The notes under the pieces: model-generated | What the model saw: only the letters and a program-made list of their open reading frames with translations | The model's database searches: none | What the model was told of the DNA's origin: nothing | Made by a program: the position numbers and the translations under genes | Shown: positions 6,854 to 16,325 of the stretch, one piece after another | How positions within the stretch are numbered: the stretch's first letter is position 1 | Layout: the number at the start of each line of letters is the position of its first letter | Origin: CAVWQV01 sp963757115 | GTDB lineage: Bacteria; Pseudomonadota; Alphaproteobacteria; Acetobacterales; Acetobacteraceae | Length of the DNA stretch: 64,000 bases | Assembly: GCA_963757115.1 (NCBI GenBank) | Contig: CAVWQV010000005.1 | Span: 1 to 64,000, forward strand | Reading direction: 5' to 3'

Positions 6854-9590
6854 CTACGCCGTTTTTCCGGGCCCGTTGAGGAACGCCGCGCGAATTGGCC
6901 GATAGATCCGGTCGGGCGAGAACGGTGTCTGGTGGAAGCGAATGCCGGTTGCATCGCGGATTGCGTTGCCGAGTGCGGCGGCGATCGGGTTGAACGGGCT
7001 TTCACTCATCGACTTGGCCCCGGCGGGCCCAAGCGTGTCGGTCGTATCGGCGAAGTAGATCGAGGTCGGGGGCACGTCCGCGAAGGCCGGGAGATGGTAG
7101 TCGCGGAAGCTCGGGTTGATGACGCAGCCATCGCTATCGACCTGCAAGTCCTCGAACAAGGCGGCGCCCAGTGCCATGGCGATCCCGCCCTCGATCTGCC
7201 CGCGGCACTGCATCGGGTTGAGCACAATGCCCGCGTCGGCCGCATGAACGCTGCGGAGAATGCGCGTCTCTCCGCTCCCGCGATGCACCGCCACTCGGAA
7301 ACCCTGCACGTTGAACGCGACCGAGCGTGGCGTTCCGTCCGCCGATCCCATCGCGTGCAGCTCTTCTCCAACGTTCTCCGCCTCGGCCGCGAGGGTCACG
7401 AGATCGATGAAACGACCGCCGCCGAGGTCCACCCCATCCTTCGTCAACCGGCAGGCCTGCGCACCAACCCCGCCCAGCTTTGCCGCCAACGCAATGACGG
7501 CTTCGGCGAGCGTGCGCCCCGCCTCCTGCACGGCGCGGCCTGCGACCATGGTGCCGGTGCTACCAAAGGCGCCGGTATCGTGATCGACAACGTCGGTATC
7601 GGATTGGCGCAGTCGAATGCGCGCCGGCAACGTGCTCAGGGCATCGGCGGCGATCTGTTGATGCACGGTGCTCGTGCCGTTGCCGAACTCGGCCGTGCCT
7701 ACGGCGAGCGCGTAGGTTGCATCGGGACGGAGACGCAGCCGCGCGTGCGCGTAATGTCCGCGCGGCGGAATGGTGTCGAGCATCCCGAGCGCCATGCCGG
7801 TGCCGACCAGCCACTCCGCTTCCGGCGTGGGAGAAGCCTCGCGGCCTTCCGCAAGGCCGCGTTGCGGACGAGATCGAGGCATTGGTCGAGCCCGTAGCTG
7901 CCGAACCGCACGTCCCCGTCCGCGTGGCCGGGCGAGACGATCGCGTCCTCGGGCGTCACGACGTTGCTGCGGCGGAAATCGAACGGGTCCATCGCGAGCG
8001 CACTGGCCAGCTCATCCATCGCCGATTCCACCGCGAAGTTGGTCTGGCTGATGCCGTAGCCGCGAAAGGCGCCGGCCGGCATCGTATTGGTGTAGACTGC
8101 GAACGCATCGACGCGCTTGTTGGGGCAGCGATAGACGCCGATCGAATCGCCGCAGCCATGATAGAGCGTCTCGCGCCATGGTTGCCGTACGCGCCGGTGT
8201 TGGAGCACGCGCAACTGCAGCGCGGTCGAGGTGCCATCCTGCCGCGCGCCGGCCTTGACGCTGCACCCGCATGGCGTGTCGCGACGTCGTGGCCAGGAAC
8301 TGCTCCTCGCGCGTGAACTCCAGCTTCGGACCGGGCGGCCGCGCCTGCAGCACGGCGAAGCGCAACGATGTCCTCGACCAGCATCTCCTGCTTGCCGCCA
8401 AAGCCGCCGCCGACGCGCTCAGCAAAAGACGTGGACATTGGCGGGGCAGGTCGAACAGATCGCAGAGCGCGTCGCTTGCCAGGAATGGCGTCTGGGTGCT
8501 GGACCGGATGGTGGGCCGCCCGCCTCGTCTAGCCAGCCGATCGCGGCATGCGTTTCGAGATGCGCGTGCTGGACGCGCTGCGTCTCGTACGTCGCCTCGT
8601 GGACCACATCGGCGTCGGCGAACCCCGCCGCTACATCGCCGAGCTCGCTGTGGATCTCCGCCAGGATGTTGCGCGGGCCGTGAAACGCGACTCGCGGCCC
8701 TCTGCATGGAGACGGGGGCGCCGGGCGCGCATCGCTTCCTCCGGATCGAAGACGGCGGGCAACGGCTCGTACTCGACGACGATCCGCCGGCAGGCTTCCT
8801 CCGCTGCCGCCTTCGGTATCCGCGACGACGGCGGCGACGCGCTGGCCGACGAAGCGCACGACGCAATCGAGCACCCGGGTGTCCGAAGGGATCGTCGGCG
8901 GGATGTCGTGCCGCGCGGTCGAGAACGTCCGCTGCGGCGCCTCCATGTGGGTCAGCACCGCGCGTACGCCGGGCACGGCCAATGCGGCGCGCGCGTCGAT
9001 CGACACGATCCGCGCATGCGCGTGCGGCGAGCGCAGCAGCTTCATGTGCAGAACGCCAGGAACGGCGACATCCAGCGTGTAGCGCGCGCGACCCGTGACC
9101 ACGTCCGGTCCGGCCGGCGCGGCAACGTTGCGCCCGAGCACGCTTCCGGCCTCACCGTCTGCTCCGACCTGCGCCCTGCGACGGCGTCCGCGATCGCGCG
9201 ATAGCCCGTGCAACGGCAGAGATTGCCCTTCAAAGCCTGGCCAAGATCGCGCTTCTGTTCATCGGATAGGCAATGCGTGGTCAGGATCATGCCGGCGGTG
9301 CAGAAGCCGCACTGGAAGGCCTGAGCATCGAGGAAGGCTTGTTGCGTCGGGTGCAGCGCCGCGTCGCCCGCCAGTCCCTCGATCGTCGTCACCATGCGCC
9401 CGCGCGCGCGGAACGCCGGATACAGGCAGCTATGCACGGGCGTTCCGTCGACCAGCACGGTGCAGGCGCCGCAATCGCCGGCGTCGCAGCCCTTCTTGAC
9501 GCCGAACCAGCCGGTGTCCCGGAGATAAGTGCGCAGACACTGTCCGGGGCGAGGCTGCTCGGTCTGCCCGCGGCCGTTGACCGTGAACAT
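6854..9590 (-). pseudogene. Fused [2Fe-2S]/molybdopterin-binding hydroxylase (xanthine dehydrogenase family), about ten frame breaks
   Basis: From the ATG at 9590 comes a [2Fe-2S] domain with both clusters (Cys35, 40, 43, 55; then Cys94, 97, 126, 128 in CGFC...CRCTGY). It runs without a stop into a molybdopterin-binding subunit recognisable by LLRSPHAHARI, STQTPF, GGGFGGKQE, AFRGYG, GTGMALG and GPAGAKSMSE. The intact product would be about 910 residues. Frame changes are needed near 9150, 8812, 8710, 8515, 8440, 8355, 8268, 8210, 8175 and 7845, each by one base, and motifs on both sides remain conserved. With the FAD subunit upstream (TGATG overlap) it forms a xanthine dehydrogenase-type hydroxylase that would oxidise purines such as hypoxanthine or xanthine. 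Whether the breaks are real or errors is unresolved. The substrate is inferred from the operon. Confidence 0.82.
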
Positions 9591-10411
9591 CACGCGGCGC
9601 GTCCGAGTTCGGCGCGGATCTGTTCGGCAAAGTCGTAGGTCATGACCCGCCGCCAGTCCGGCCGTCCGTGGACGTCGTCGTAGTAGCCCGCTTCGGGGAT
9701 GGCTCGATCCAGTGCGCTTCGCAGCGAGGCCGCGTCCGGGAGATCGTCGAAGCGAAGTTGGCACGGCCGTCGGGTCGCCGCCGTGACGGTGAGCGCGAAC
9801 CCGTCTTCGCGATCGAGCGTGCCGATCAGCAGCGCGCCCGATCGGCCGGCCGGGCTCAATGAGATGCGTCGGAAGCCGGTACGGCGCGACAACGCTGCGG
9901 CCGGAATGTCGATGCGGTAGAGCAACTCGCCGGTCTCCAGCACGGTTTGGCGCGGGCCGGTGACGAAGTCGACAATGCGAACTTGGCGCTCGCCCCCGTC
10001 CGGCTTCCAGATCGTGCCGACACCGTCGAGGGCGGTCGCCAGCGCCGTCATCGGGCCGGCGGGCAGCGCCATGCAGATATTGCCGCCGACGGTCGCCATA
10101 TTCAGAACCTTGAACGACCCGAGCAATGCCTGGCAGCATTGGCCGAACAATGGCGCGGCGCGCCAGGGCGCGGAGCGGGTTGCCGCATCGAGTTGCGCGA
10201 TGCTGCACGTCGCCGCGATCTCGATCCCGTTCTGGCCGACGCTCAGCGGCGCCCAGCCGAGCGCCGTGATGTCAATCAGCCGGCGCAGATCGGGTTGCGC
10301 TTCGGAGAATAGCCACGTGCCGCCAGCGAGCCAGGCGTTGCCGGCTTGCCACTCGCCGATCGCCTCCCGGCTCCGGGGCGCCGCGATCGCGCTGATCGTG
10401 TTGAGATCCAC
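9590..10411 (-). CDS. FAD-binding subunit of xanthine dehydrogenase-type hydroxylase
   Basis: The 273-residue protein has the FAD-binding fold of the CoxM/XdhB family: a PCMH-type N-terminus with WLAGGTWLFSE in place of the usual AGGT block, then NMATVGGNICMALPAGPM (cofactor loop). A C-terminal CO_deh_flav region follows. It passes electrons from the iron-sulfur domain to NAD+ or another acceptor through FAD. Its stop overlaps the start of the fused Fe-S/Mo gene (TGATG), and it begins 12 bases after the deaminase stop, so the three are clearly co-transcribed. It is intact, in contrast to its broken partner. Confidence 0.9.
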   Translation of the reverse strand: MDLNTISAIAAPRSREAIGEWQAGNAWLAGGTWLFSEAQPDLRRLIDITALGWAPLSVGQNGIEIAATCSIAQLDAATRSAPWRAAPLFGQCCQALLGSFKVLNMATVGGNICMALPAGPMTALATALDGVGTIWKPDGGERQVRIVDFVTGPRQTVLETGELLYRIDIPAAALSRRTGFRRISLSPAGRSGALLIGTLDREDGFALTVTAATRRPCQLRFDDLPDAASLRSALDRAIPEAGYYDDVHGRPDWRRVMTYDFAEQIRAELGRAA

Positions 10412-10423
10412 GCCCGACCTTGC

Positions 10424-11779
10424 TCAGCCCGCGGCCAGCGTCGCCGCGAGACGATTGTGCTGCCGGACGAGGCGCGGGAGGTCGACTGGCAGCAGCTGCC
10501 CATCGCGCACGAGGGTCCGACCGTTCACCATGCTGAACGCGACGCGCAAGGAGGAGCAGAACAGCAGCGCCGCGACCGGGTCGTGCAACGCTCCCGCGAA
10601 CGACAGCTGATCGAGATCGAATGCCACGAGATCGGCCGACATGCCGGGTGCGAGGTGTCCGATGTCGTCGCGACACAAGACTGCGGCGCCGCCCCTTGTC
10701 GCCATCTCGAGGGTATCGCGCGCGGTCAGTGCGGCCGGGCCGAACGCGACGCGCTGCAGCAGCATCGCTTGTCGCGCTTCGCCGAGCATGTCGGCTCCAT
10801 CGTTGGACGCCGACCCATCAACGCCCAAACCGACGCTGACGCCGGCCGCGCGCATGCGCCGTACCGGCGCGATGCCGGAAGCGAGGCGCATGTTGGAGCA
10901 AGGGCAATGGGCCACACCGGTGCGGGTACGCGCAAACAGACCGATGCCGGGTTCATCGAGGTGGACGCAGTGTGCGTGCCACACATCCGGGCCGACCCAG
11001 CCGAGCGTCTCGGCGAACTCCGCCGGTGTCGCGTCGAACATTTCCCGGCTGTAGGCGACGTCCTTGGCGCTCTCGGCCAGATGGGTGTGCAAACCGACGC
11101 CAGCACTCCGGGCAAGCGCTGCCGATTCCCGCATGAGATCGCGGCTGACCGAGAACGGCGAACAGGGCGCGAGTGCTACGCGCAGCATGGCGTGGCGCGA
11201 CGGGTCGTGATACGCCTCGATCAGCCGCTGGCTGTCCGCCAGGATGCTGGCCTCGTCCTCGACGAGGCGATCCGGCGGCAAGCCGCCGTTGCTTTCCCCG
11301 ACACTCATGCTGCCGCGGCTCGCGTGAAAGCGCATGCCCATGCCGACCGCCGCTTCGATGCTGTCGTCGAGCCGGCAGCCGTTCGGATAGATGTAGAGGT
11401 GATCGCTGGTCGTGGTGCATCCCGAGAGCAGGAGCTCCGCCATCGCGGTCTGCGTCGACACGCGGATCATCTCCGGCGTCAGTCGTGCCCAGATCGGATA
11501 CAGGGTGGTCAGCCAGCCGAACAGCTCGGCGTCCTGCGCTCCCGGAACCGCGCGGGTCAGGTTCTGGTACATGTGATGGTGCGTGTTCACCATGCCCGGA
11601 ATAACGAGATGCCCGCTGAGGTCGATCACCTCGTCGGCCACCTCCGGCAAGTCGGCTGCCGTGCCGACCGCCACGACGCGATTGCCTTCGAGCAGGAGGC
11701 CGCCGCCGGGTATTTCGCGGCGAGCGTCGTCCATGGTGACGAGCAGCTCGGCGTTACGGATCAGTGTCGTCCGGCGCAT
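10424..11779 (-). CDS. 8-oxoguanine deaminase (amidohydrolase)
   Basis: This 451-residue metal-dependent amidohydrolase matches the 8-oxoguanine deaminase subfamily, which converts 8-oxoguanine to urate plus ammonia. The N-terminal metal site is NTHHHMYQNLTR (His67-69). Blocks typical of this subfamily rather than guanine deaminase are DAELFGWLTTLYPIWARLTPE and TTTSDHLYIYPNG. The other ligands fall in LHTHLAES, HCVHLDEPG and VGLGVDGSASND. It is 24 bases downstream of the porin and 12 bases upstream of the FAD subunit. This puts purine deamination next to molybdenum-dependent purine oxidation in one operon. Subfamily assignment is by motif memory; a guanine or related aminopurine deaminase is the main alternative. 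Confidence 0.85.
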   Translation of the reverse strand: MRRTTLIRNAELLVTMDDARREIPGGGLLLEGNRVVAVGTAADLPEVADEVIDLSGHLVIPGMVNTHHHMYQNLTRAVPGAQDAELFGWLTTLYPIWARLTPEMIRVSTQTAMAELLLSGCTTTSDHLYIYPNGCRLDDSIEAAVGMGMRFHASRGSMSVGESNGGLPPDRLVEDEASILADSQRLIEAYHDPSRHAMLRVALAPCSPFSVSRDLMRESAALARSAGVGLHTHLAESAKDVAYSREMFDATPAEFAETLGWVGPDVWHAHCVHLDEPGIGLFARTRTGVAHCPCSNMRLASGIAPVRRMRAAGVSVGLGVDGSASNDGADMLGEARQAMLLQRVAFGPAALTARDTLEMATRGGAAVLCRDDIGHLAPGMSADLVAFDLDQLSFAGALHDPVAALLFCSSLRVAFSMVNGRTLVRDGQLLPVDLPRLVRQHNRLAATLAAG

Positions 11780-11803
11780 CAGCCCTCACTCGTGCTTACC
11801 CGC

Positions 11804-13285
11804 TCAGTTGTCCCGGAAGAACGACGGCAAGCCGAGTGCCGGGTTGAGGAGGATGGAGAACTGAGCGCCCGCTGCCCACGCATAATGCACTTTCGGATCC
11901 GGCACGGGGATATCGAAGATGTTCTGATCCGGATGGAAAGTGAAGTCGGTGAACGGCTTGATCTCGACACCGGGCGCGATGGCGAAGCCGTAGTTCAGCT
12001 CGATCAGCTGCGATGTCCTTGTCGTGTTGCCGAACAGGCCGGCCGCGGCGATCCGGTCGTTGACCGAGCCGGTCTGCCGTCCGTTGAACAGAAACTCGGT
12101 GAACAACAGCCCGGCCGAGTTGAAAGGCCGGCTCGGGAAAGTCCCGTGTGACACCAGCCCGGCTTCGAAGTAGTTCTGCACGAACGCGTGGCCCGACGCA
12201 TCGAACAGCGCGCCCACGAACGCGTCCACCCCCTGCGGCTTGGTTCGATCGGGTCGATATATCATCTGCCGGAGCTGCGCATAGACGCCGGTGCTCGTCC
12301 CGTAATTCGCCGGCGTGCCTCCAACAAAGGCGAGCTTGCCGCCGTTGGTGTTGTACTGCGGGTCGGTGAAGTTCGAGGTGTCATGATAGAAGCCGACGTC
12401 GATCCTCGTCGGATAACGCACGTCGGCCGGGTTCGTCACGTAGCCCAGCTCGACGGGCGTATAGACGCCGGTGGCGTTCCGGGTACCCCATCCTGAATCC
12501 CAAGGGAAGCCGGCGTGCGGGTACTGCGAGGGGTTCGACTCGGATGCGCCCAAACGGAGATAGTAGTTCTTGGTGGGCCAGATGGAGACCTCGCCAGCCC
12601 AGGTCGAAATCGGCCAGAACGGCGAGTTGCTGTTCGAGGACCAGTTGAACGGCACCATGTTGCTGCAGATGGAGCTGATGAACTGGCAGTAGAGTTCCGA
12701 CGTGCCGAAATAGCTCGCCAGAGTGGTCCGCCCAACGATGAAGCGCACGTGGTCGTCGAACAGGTGCTGATCGAGCGTAAGTTCGTTTAGTCGCGTGTTG
12801 TTGTCGGGGCCGGTTCCGGCGAGGAAGCCCTGCGAGAACCCGGTGAGATTGTTGACACCCTGATTGAAGCCGCCCCAACGGGAATCAAGGCTGAAGTGGA
12901 TGACGGAGCCGTCCAGCCCCATCATCTTATGCAGGTCGAAATCCGCACCGTAAAATGCCTCGTTGTAGAACACGGTCGTGCGCTGCTCCCCGCCGGACGG
13001 CACGCCGTAGAGCACTCCCGAGTAGAAGCCCTTGAGGTAGATGCCGTTCTTGGCGAGCATGTCCCCGAAGCCCGCGAGCGGCTTGCCTTGATCGAAAAGA
13101 TAAGCCGAGGAGGTCGGCGGCGGCGGCGTGGGGTTCACCGGGGTCGGGCCGAGGTTCTGCGGCTGAAGATTTGTGCCCGGCGGGGGCGTTCCAGTGTCCT
13201 GAGCGCGCACGCTGCCGTCGATCAGACTGGGCGCCCACAGGAGCGAGGCGGCGACCAACAGGCGTGTGATGGTACGGACGCTCAT
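11804..13285 (-). CDS. OprB-type outer-membrane porin
   Basis: The protein has a signal peptide (residues about 1-28, ending near VRAQ), a Pro/Thr-rich linker, and a long Gly/Asn/aromatic-rich region typical of carbohydrate-selective OprB porins. It ends in FFRDN; porins usually end in an aromatic residue, so the terminal Asn is slightly unusual. I chose the ATG at 13285 over the GTG at 13294 because GGAGG lies about 11 bases before the ATG but only 2 before the GTG. It is the first gene of the leftward purine operon, downstream of a sigma-54-like promoter, so it probably admits the operon's substrate through the outer membrane. Despite the family name, sugar specificity should not be assumed. 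Confidence 0.85.
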   Translation of the reverse strand: MSVRTITRLLVAASLLWAPSLIDGSVRAQDTGTPPPGTNLQPQNLGPTPVNPTPPPPTSSAYLFDQGKPLAGFGDMLAKNGIYLKGFYSGVLYGVPSGGEQRTTVFYNEAFYGADFDLHKMMGLDGSVIHFSLDSRWGGFNQGVNNLTGFSQGFLAGTGPDNNTRLNELTLDQHLFDDHVRFIVGRTTLASYFGTSELYCQFISSICSNMVPFNWSSNSNSPFWPISTWAGEVSIWPTKNYYLRLGASESNPSQYPHAGFPWDSGWGTRNATGVYTPVELGYVTNPADVRYPTRIDVGFYHDTSNFTDPQYNTNGGKLAFVGGTPANYGTSTGVYAQLRQMIYRPDRTKPQGVDAFVGALFDASGHAFVQNYFEAGLVSHGTFPSRPFNSAGLLFTEFLFNGRQTGSVNDRIAAAGLFGNTTRTSQLIELNYGFAIAPGVEIKPFTDFTFHPDQNIFDIPVPDPKVHYAWAAGAQFSILLNPALGLPSFFRDN

Positions 13286-13354
13286 ACTCGGCACGACCTC
13301 CGACGGTTTGCAGTGCTCCCGAACAGTCCTCTCGGGCTGCCGCAGACGGGAGGG

Positions 13355-13370
13355 TGCAACGCTTGTGCCA
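13355..13370 (-). promoter_or_regulatory. Candidate sigma-54 (-24/-12) promoter, leftward purine operon
   Basis: On the minus strand the site reads TGGCAC-AAGCG-TTGCA, matching the sigma-54 consensus TGGCAC-N5-TTGCA at every consensus position. It places transcription initiation near 13345 and a leader of about 60 bases before the porin ATG. No reporter or binding evidence exists here; the call rests on consensus match, correct spacing and a sensible position. Confidence 0.55.
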
Positions 13371-13377
13371 CAATTCG

Positions 13378-13393
13378 AGGCAGAATACTGCCT
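13378..13393. promoter_or_regulatory. Inverted repeat, candidate activator site between divergent purine operons
   Basis: AGGCAG-AATA-CTGCCT is a perfect 6-bp inverted repeat. A second palindrome, AGCAG-C-CTGCT, lies at 13472-13482. Both sit between the two outward sigma-54-like promoters, where an enhancer-binding activator would be expected. The first is only about 8 bases from the leftward -24 element, too close to act as its enhancer, but about 135 bases upstream of the rightward one. The whole 13286-13629 gap (344 bases) holds no other gene-like frame that I can support. Confidence 0.3.
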
Positions 13394-13525
13394 TTACACG
13401 TCACGGGAGGCAGCAATGTCCCGATCCGTGCAAAGGCTGCCCCGGGGATCGCCCCTATGCCAGCGGTCGAAGCAGCCTGCTCCTTTGGATTAAACCTTCT
13501 TGAGAGCGGTTCACAGCCGATGAAC

Positions 13526-13540
13526 TGGCACACTGGTTGC
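13526..13540 (+). promoter_or_regulatory. Candidate sigma-54 (-24/-12) promoter, rightward ABC transporter operon
   Basis: TGGCAC-ACTGG-TTGC has the exact sigma-54 spacing and invariant GG and GC dinucleotides, followed by G rather than the preferred A/T. Initiation would fall near 13552, about 78 bases before the BMP gene start. It faces away from the leftward promoter at 13355-13370. Confidence 0.5.
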
Positions 13541-13629
13541 GTCGTAGTGCGGCAGGTCTTTCTGGAGGAGATGCGATGCCGCCCTTCGTTCTGACGCCTT
13601 CCGGCCGCAGTCTCTGACAGGAGCGACCC

Positions 13630-14716
13630 ATGCGCCGCCGCACGTTCGTCCGCGTCCTCGCATCCGGCGGCGTTGCCGCGGTCGTCCAGTCCTCCTTGCT
13701 CCGAGGCCTCGCTGCCGCCGAACCGCTCAAGGTCGGCTTCATCTATCTTGGTCCGGTCGGTGATTTCGGGTGGACCTACGAACACGATCAGGCGCGCAAG
13801 GCACTGCAGGATCATTTCGGGGACAAAGTTAAGACCACCTACGTTGAGAACGTGCCGGAGGGGCCGGACTCCGAGAACGTGTTGCGCGATCTCGCGTCGA
13901 AGGGCCACAAGCTGATATTCGCGACCTCGTTCGGCTACATGAATCATACTCTGAAGGTGGCGAAGCAGTTCCCTGCGGTGTACTTCGAGCACGCGACCGG
14001 CTACAAGCGGGCCGCCAACGTTTCGACCTACAACATTCGCTTCTACCAGGGGCGCTTCGTGCAGGGCGTCATTGCCGGCAAGATGAGCAAGACGGGGGTC
14101 GCCGGTTATATCGCATCCGTGCCGGTACCGGAGGTCGTGCAAGGGCTCAACGCATTCATGCTTGGAATGCGAAGCGTCAATCCGAAGGCCGCGCTGAAGT
14201 TCATCCTGATCAATTCCTGGTACGACCCGCCCAAGGAAGGCGACGCCGCGAAGGCGTTGATGGACCAGGGCTGCGATATCATCACCCAGCACACCGATTC
14301 ACCGGCTCCGCTGCAGGCCGCAGCCGCGCGCGGCATCGGCAGCTTCGGACAATCCACCGACATGACGAAGTTCGCTCCCACGACGCAGCTGTCGGCCAGC
14401 ATCGACAACTGGGCGCCGGTACTACATCGCCCGCACGCAAGCCGTGCTTGATGGCAAATGGGTCAGCACTGATACTTGGGGCGGATTCGATAGCGGAATG
14501 CTGGAGATGACGGCGTTCAAGAACATGCCGCCGGAAACGGCGGAGTTGGCCATGCAGACCGTGGCCAACATCAAGGAAGGCAAAAACAAGGTTTTCGTCG
14601 GCCCGCTCACCGATCAGTCCGGCGCGGTCAAGGTGCCGGCGGGTGTGGTCATGGACGACGCGGCGCTTGCCTCGATGCAATGGCTGGTTCAGGGGATCGA
14701 GGGCAAACTATCTTGA
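13630..14716 (+). CDS. BMP-family ABC substrate-binding protein (one frameshift)
   Basis: BMP-family lipoproteins and binding proteins capture purine nucleosides or related ligands for ABC import. The N-terminus MRRRTFVRVLASGG is a Tat-type signal. The mature domain starts with KVGFIYLGPVGDFGWTYEHDQ and continues with EGPDSENVLRDLASKG and the ligand-side block YNIRFYQGRFVQGVIAG. The frame breaks near 14419: an extra G in CCGGTAC turns WAPYYIARTQAVLDG into a non-homologous tail. The correct reading resumes in another frame and ends at the TGA at 14714-14716 (IEGKLS). One base removed would give about 361 residues, the family's normal size. It is the first gene of the transporter operon and is followed by ATPase and permeases. 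Confidence 0.87.
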
Positions 14717-14750
14717 GCCTGTTCGAGGCCAGCCGTGTCCGAGGCCGCGC

Positions 14751-16325
14751 GTGATCGCTGACACCGCGCCGCCGCCGCTGCTGGCGCTCGCGGGTATCAC
14801 CAAGCGTTTTCCCGGCGTCCTCGCCAATGATCAGGTCGACCTGACGATCAAGCGCGGCGAAATCCATGCATTGCTCGGCGAAAACGGCGCGGGCAAGAGC
14901 ACCCTGGTCAAGATGATCTACGGCGTCCTGCAGCCCGACGCCGGCAGCATGGCCTGGCAGGGCGAACCGGTGCGCATTCCCAATCCGGCGCAAGCGCGAC
15001 GGCTCGGGATCGGCATGGTGTTCCAGCACTTCTCGTTGTTCGAATCACTCAGCGTCGCGGAGAACATTTCCCTCGGGCTGAACGATCCGGCCGACCGGGT
15101 GGGGCTCAAGGACCGCATCGTGACCGTTTCAACCGAGTATGGCCTGCCGGTGGATCCTGGCCGGACCGTCCATGACCTATCGGTGGGCGAACGACAGCGC
15201 ATCGAGATCGTGCGATGTCTGCTGCAGCGCCCCAAGCTGCTCATCATGGATGAACCCACCTCCGTGCTGACGCCGCAGGAGGTGGACCGGCTGTTCGTCA
15301 CGTTACGGCGGCTCGCCGACGAGGGCTGCTCGATCCTCTATATCAGCCACAAGCTCGAGGAAGTGCGGGCGCTCTGCCATACGGCAACCGTGATGCGGCT
15401 CGGCCGCCGGGTGGCCGAATGCAATCCGGCCGAGCGGACGGCGAAGCAGCTGGCGGAGATCATGATCAGCGCGGAGTTGGTGGCACCGACACGGACCGAG
15501 CCCGCCTCCTCGGCGGGCCAGCCGCGCCTCGTCCTCAACTCGCTCACGGTCCGATCGTCACAGCCTTTCGGCACCGACCTCCACTCCATTTCGCTCTCCG
15601 TGGCGGGGGGCGAAATCGTCGGCATCGCCGGCGTCGCCGGCAATGGCCAAAGCGAGTTCATGGACGCGCTCTCCGGAGAGATCCCCGCGGGCCGGCCGGA
15701 GACAATTATGCTGGACGGCACGCCTTCGGGACATCTCGGCCCGAGCGAGCGCCGGAAACTCGGTGCGTGCTTCGTTCCCGAGGAGCGCAACGGGCACGGT
15801 GCGGTGCCGGCCATGACGTTGGCGCAGAACGCCTTCCTCTCGGCGGCGGTGCGCGGCGCATTGTCACGTCTCGGTTTGATCGACAGCCGGCGTACTTCGG
15901 CCTATGCGAGCAAGATCATCGCCGATTTCGACGTGCGCACCACCGGCCCCAAGGCGGAGGCGCGGTCACTTTCGGGTGGCAACCTGCAGAAATTCCTGGT
16001 CGGGCGCGAGATCCTGCTCAATCCGGCGGTGCTCGTGATCAACCAGCCGACCTGGGGCGTCGACGCCGGGGCAGCGGCCGCAGTACGCCAGGCGATCATG
16101 AATCTCGCGAGGGATGGCGCCGCGGTGGTCATCATCTCGCAGGATCTCGACGAACTGTTCGAGCTGAGCGACTGCATCGCGGTGATCGCAGGGGGCCGAC
16201 TCTCGCCTCCGGTGCCGACGCGCGAAGCAACGGCGGAGCAGATCGGCGTTCTGATGGGCGGGATCCCGGCCCCCGCCGACCCTGAAGCCATCTCAACCGC
16301 ACCGCACGCGCTTGCCCATGCTTAG
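14751..16325 (+). CDS. ABC transporter ATPase, nucleoside/BMP type (two ATPase domains)
   Basis: The 524-residue protein has two fused ATPase domains, as in the RbsA/NupA class. Domain 1 has Walker A GENGAGKST, a signature reading LSVGERQR, and Walker B LLIMDEPTS. Domain 2 has a degenerate P-loop (VAGNGQSE), signature LSGGNLQK, and a Walker B region INQPTWGVD in which the usual DEPT is NQPT, a variation known in this subfamily. I chose the GTG at 14751 because a CGAGG lies upstream and the protein then begins just before the first domain; the frame is open further back only across BMP coding sequence. It energises uptake with the two permeases downstream. Confidence 0.92.
   Translation: MIADTAPPPLLALAGITKRFPGVLANDQVDLTIKRGEIHALLGENGAGKSTLVKMIYGVLQPDAGSMAWQGEPVRIPNPAQARRLGIGMVFQHFSLFESLSVAENISLGLNDPADRVGLKDRIVTVSTEYGLPVDPGRTVHDLSVGERQRIEIVRCLLQRPKLLIMDEPTSVLTPQEVDRLFVTLRRLADEGCSILYISHKLEEVRALCHTATVMRLGRRVAECNPAERTAKQLAEIMISAELVAPTRTEPASSAGQPRLVLNSLTVRSSQPFGTDLHSISLSVAGGEIVGIAGVAGNGQSEFMDALSGEIPAGRPETIMLDGTPSGHLGPSERRKLGACFVPEERNGHGAVPAMTLAQNAFLSAAVRGALSRLGLIDSRRTSAYASKIIADFDVRTTGPKAEARSLSGGNLQKFLVGREILLNPAVLVINQPTWGVDAGAAAAVRQAIMNLARDGAAVVIISQDLDELFELSDCIAVIAGGRLSPPVPTREATAEQIGVLMGGIPAPADPEAISTAPHALAHA

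Noticed and set aside
6671..7897. A 408-residue plus-strand frame
   Set aside because: Antisense to the MFS start and the hydroxylase C-terminus, with no motif; a shadow frame.
6854..9590. Programmed frameshifting as explanation for the hydroxylase
   Set aside because: Shifts occur in both directions at about ten places with no recurring slippery heptamer or downstream structure.
10346..12151. A 601-residue open frame on the plus strand
   Set aside because: It is antisense to the 8-oxoguanine deaminase and has no recognisable domain; Arg/His/Gln-rich composition is typical of shadow frames in GC-rich DNA.
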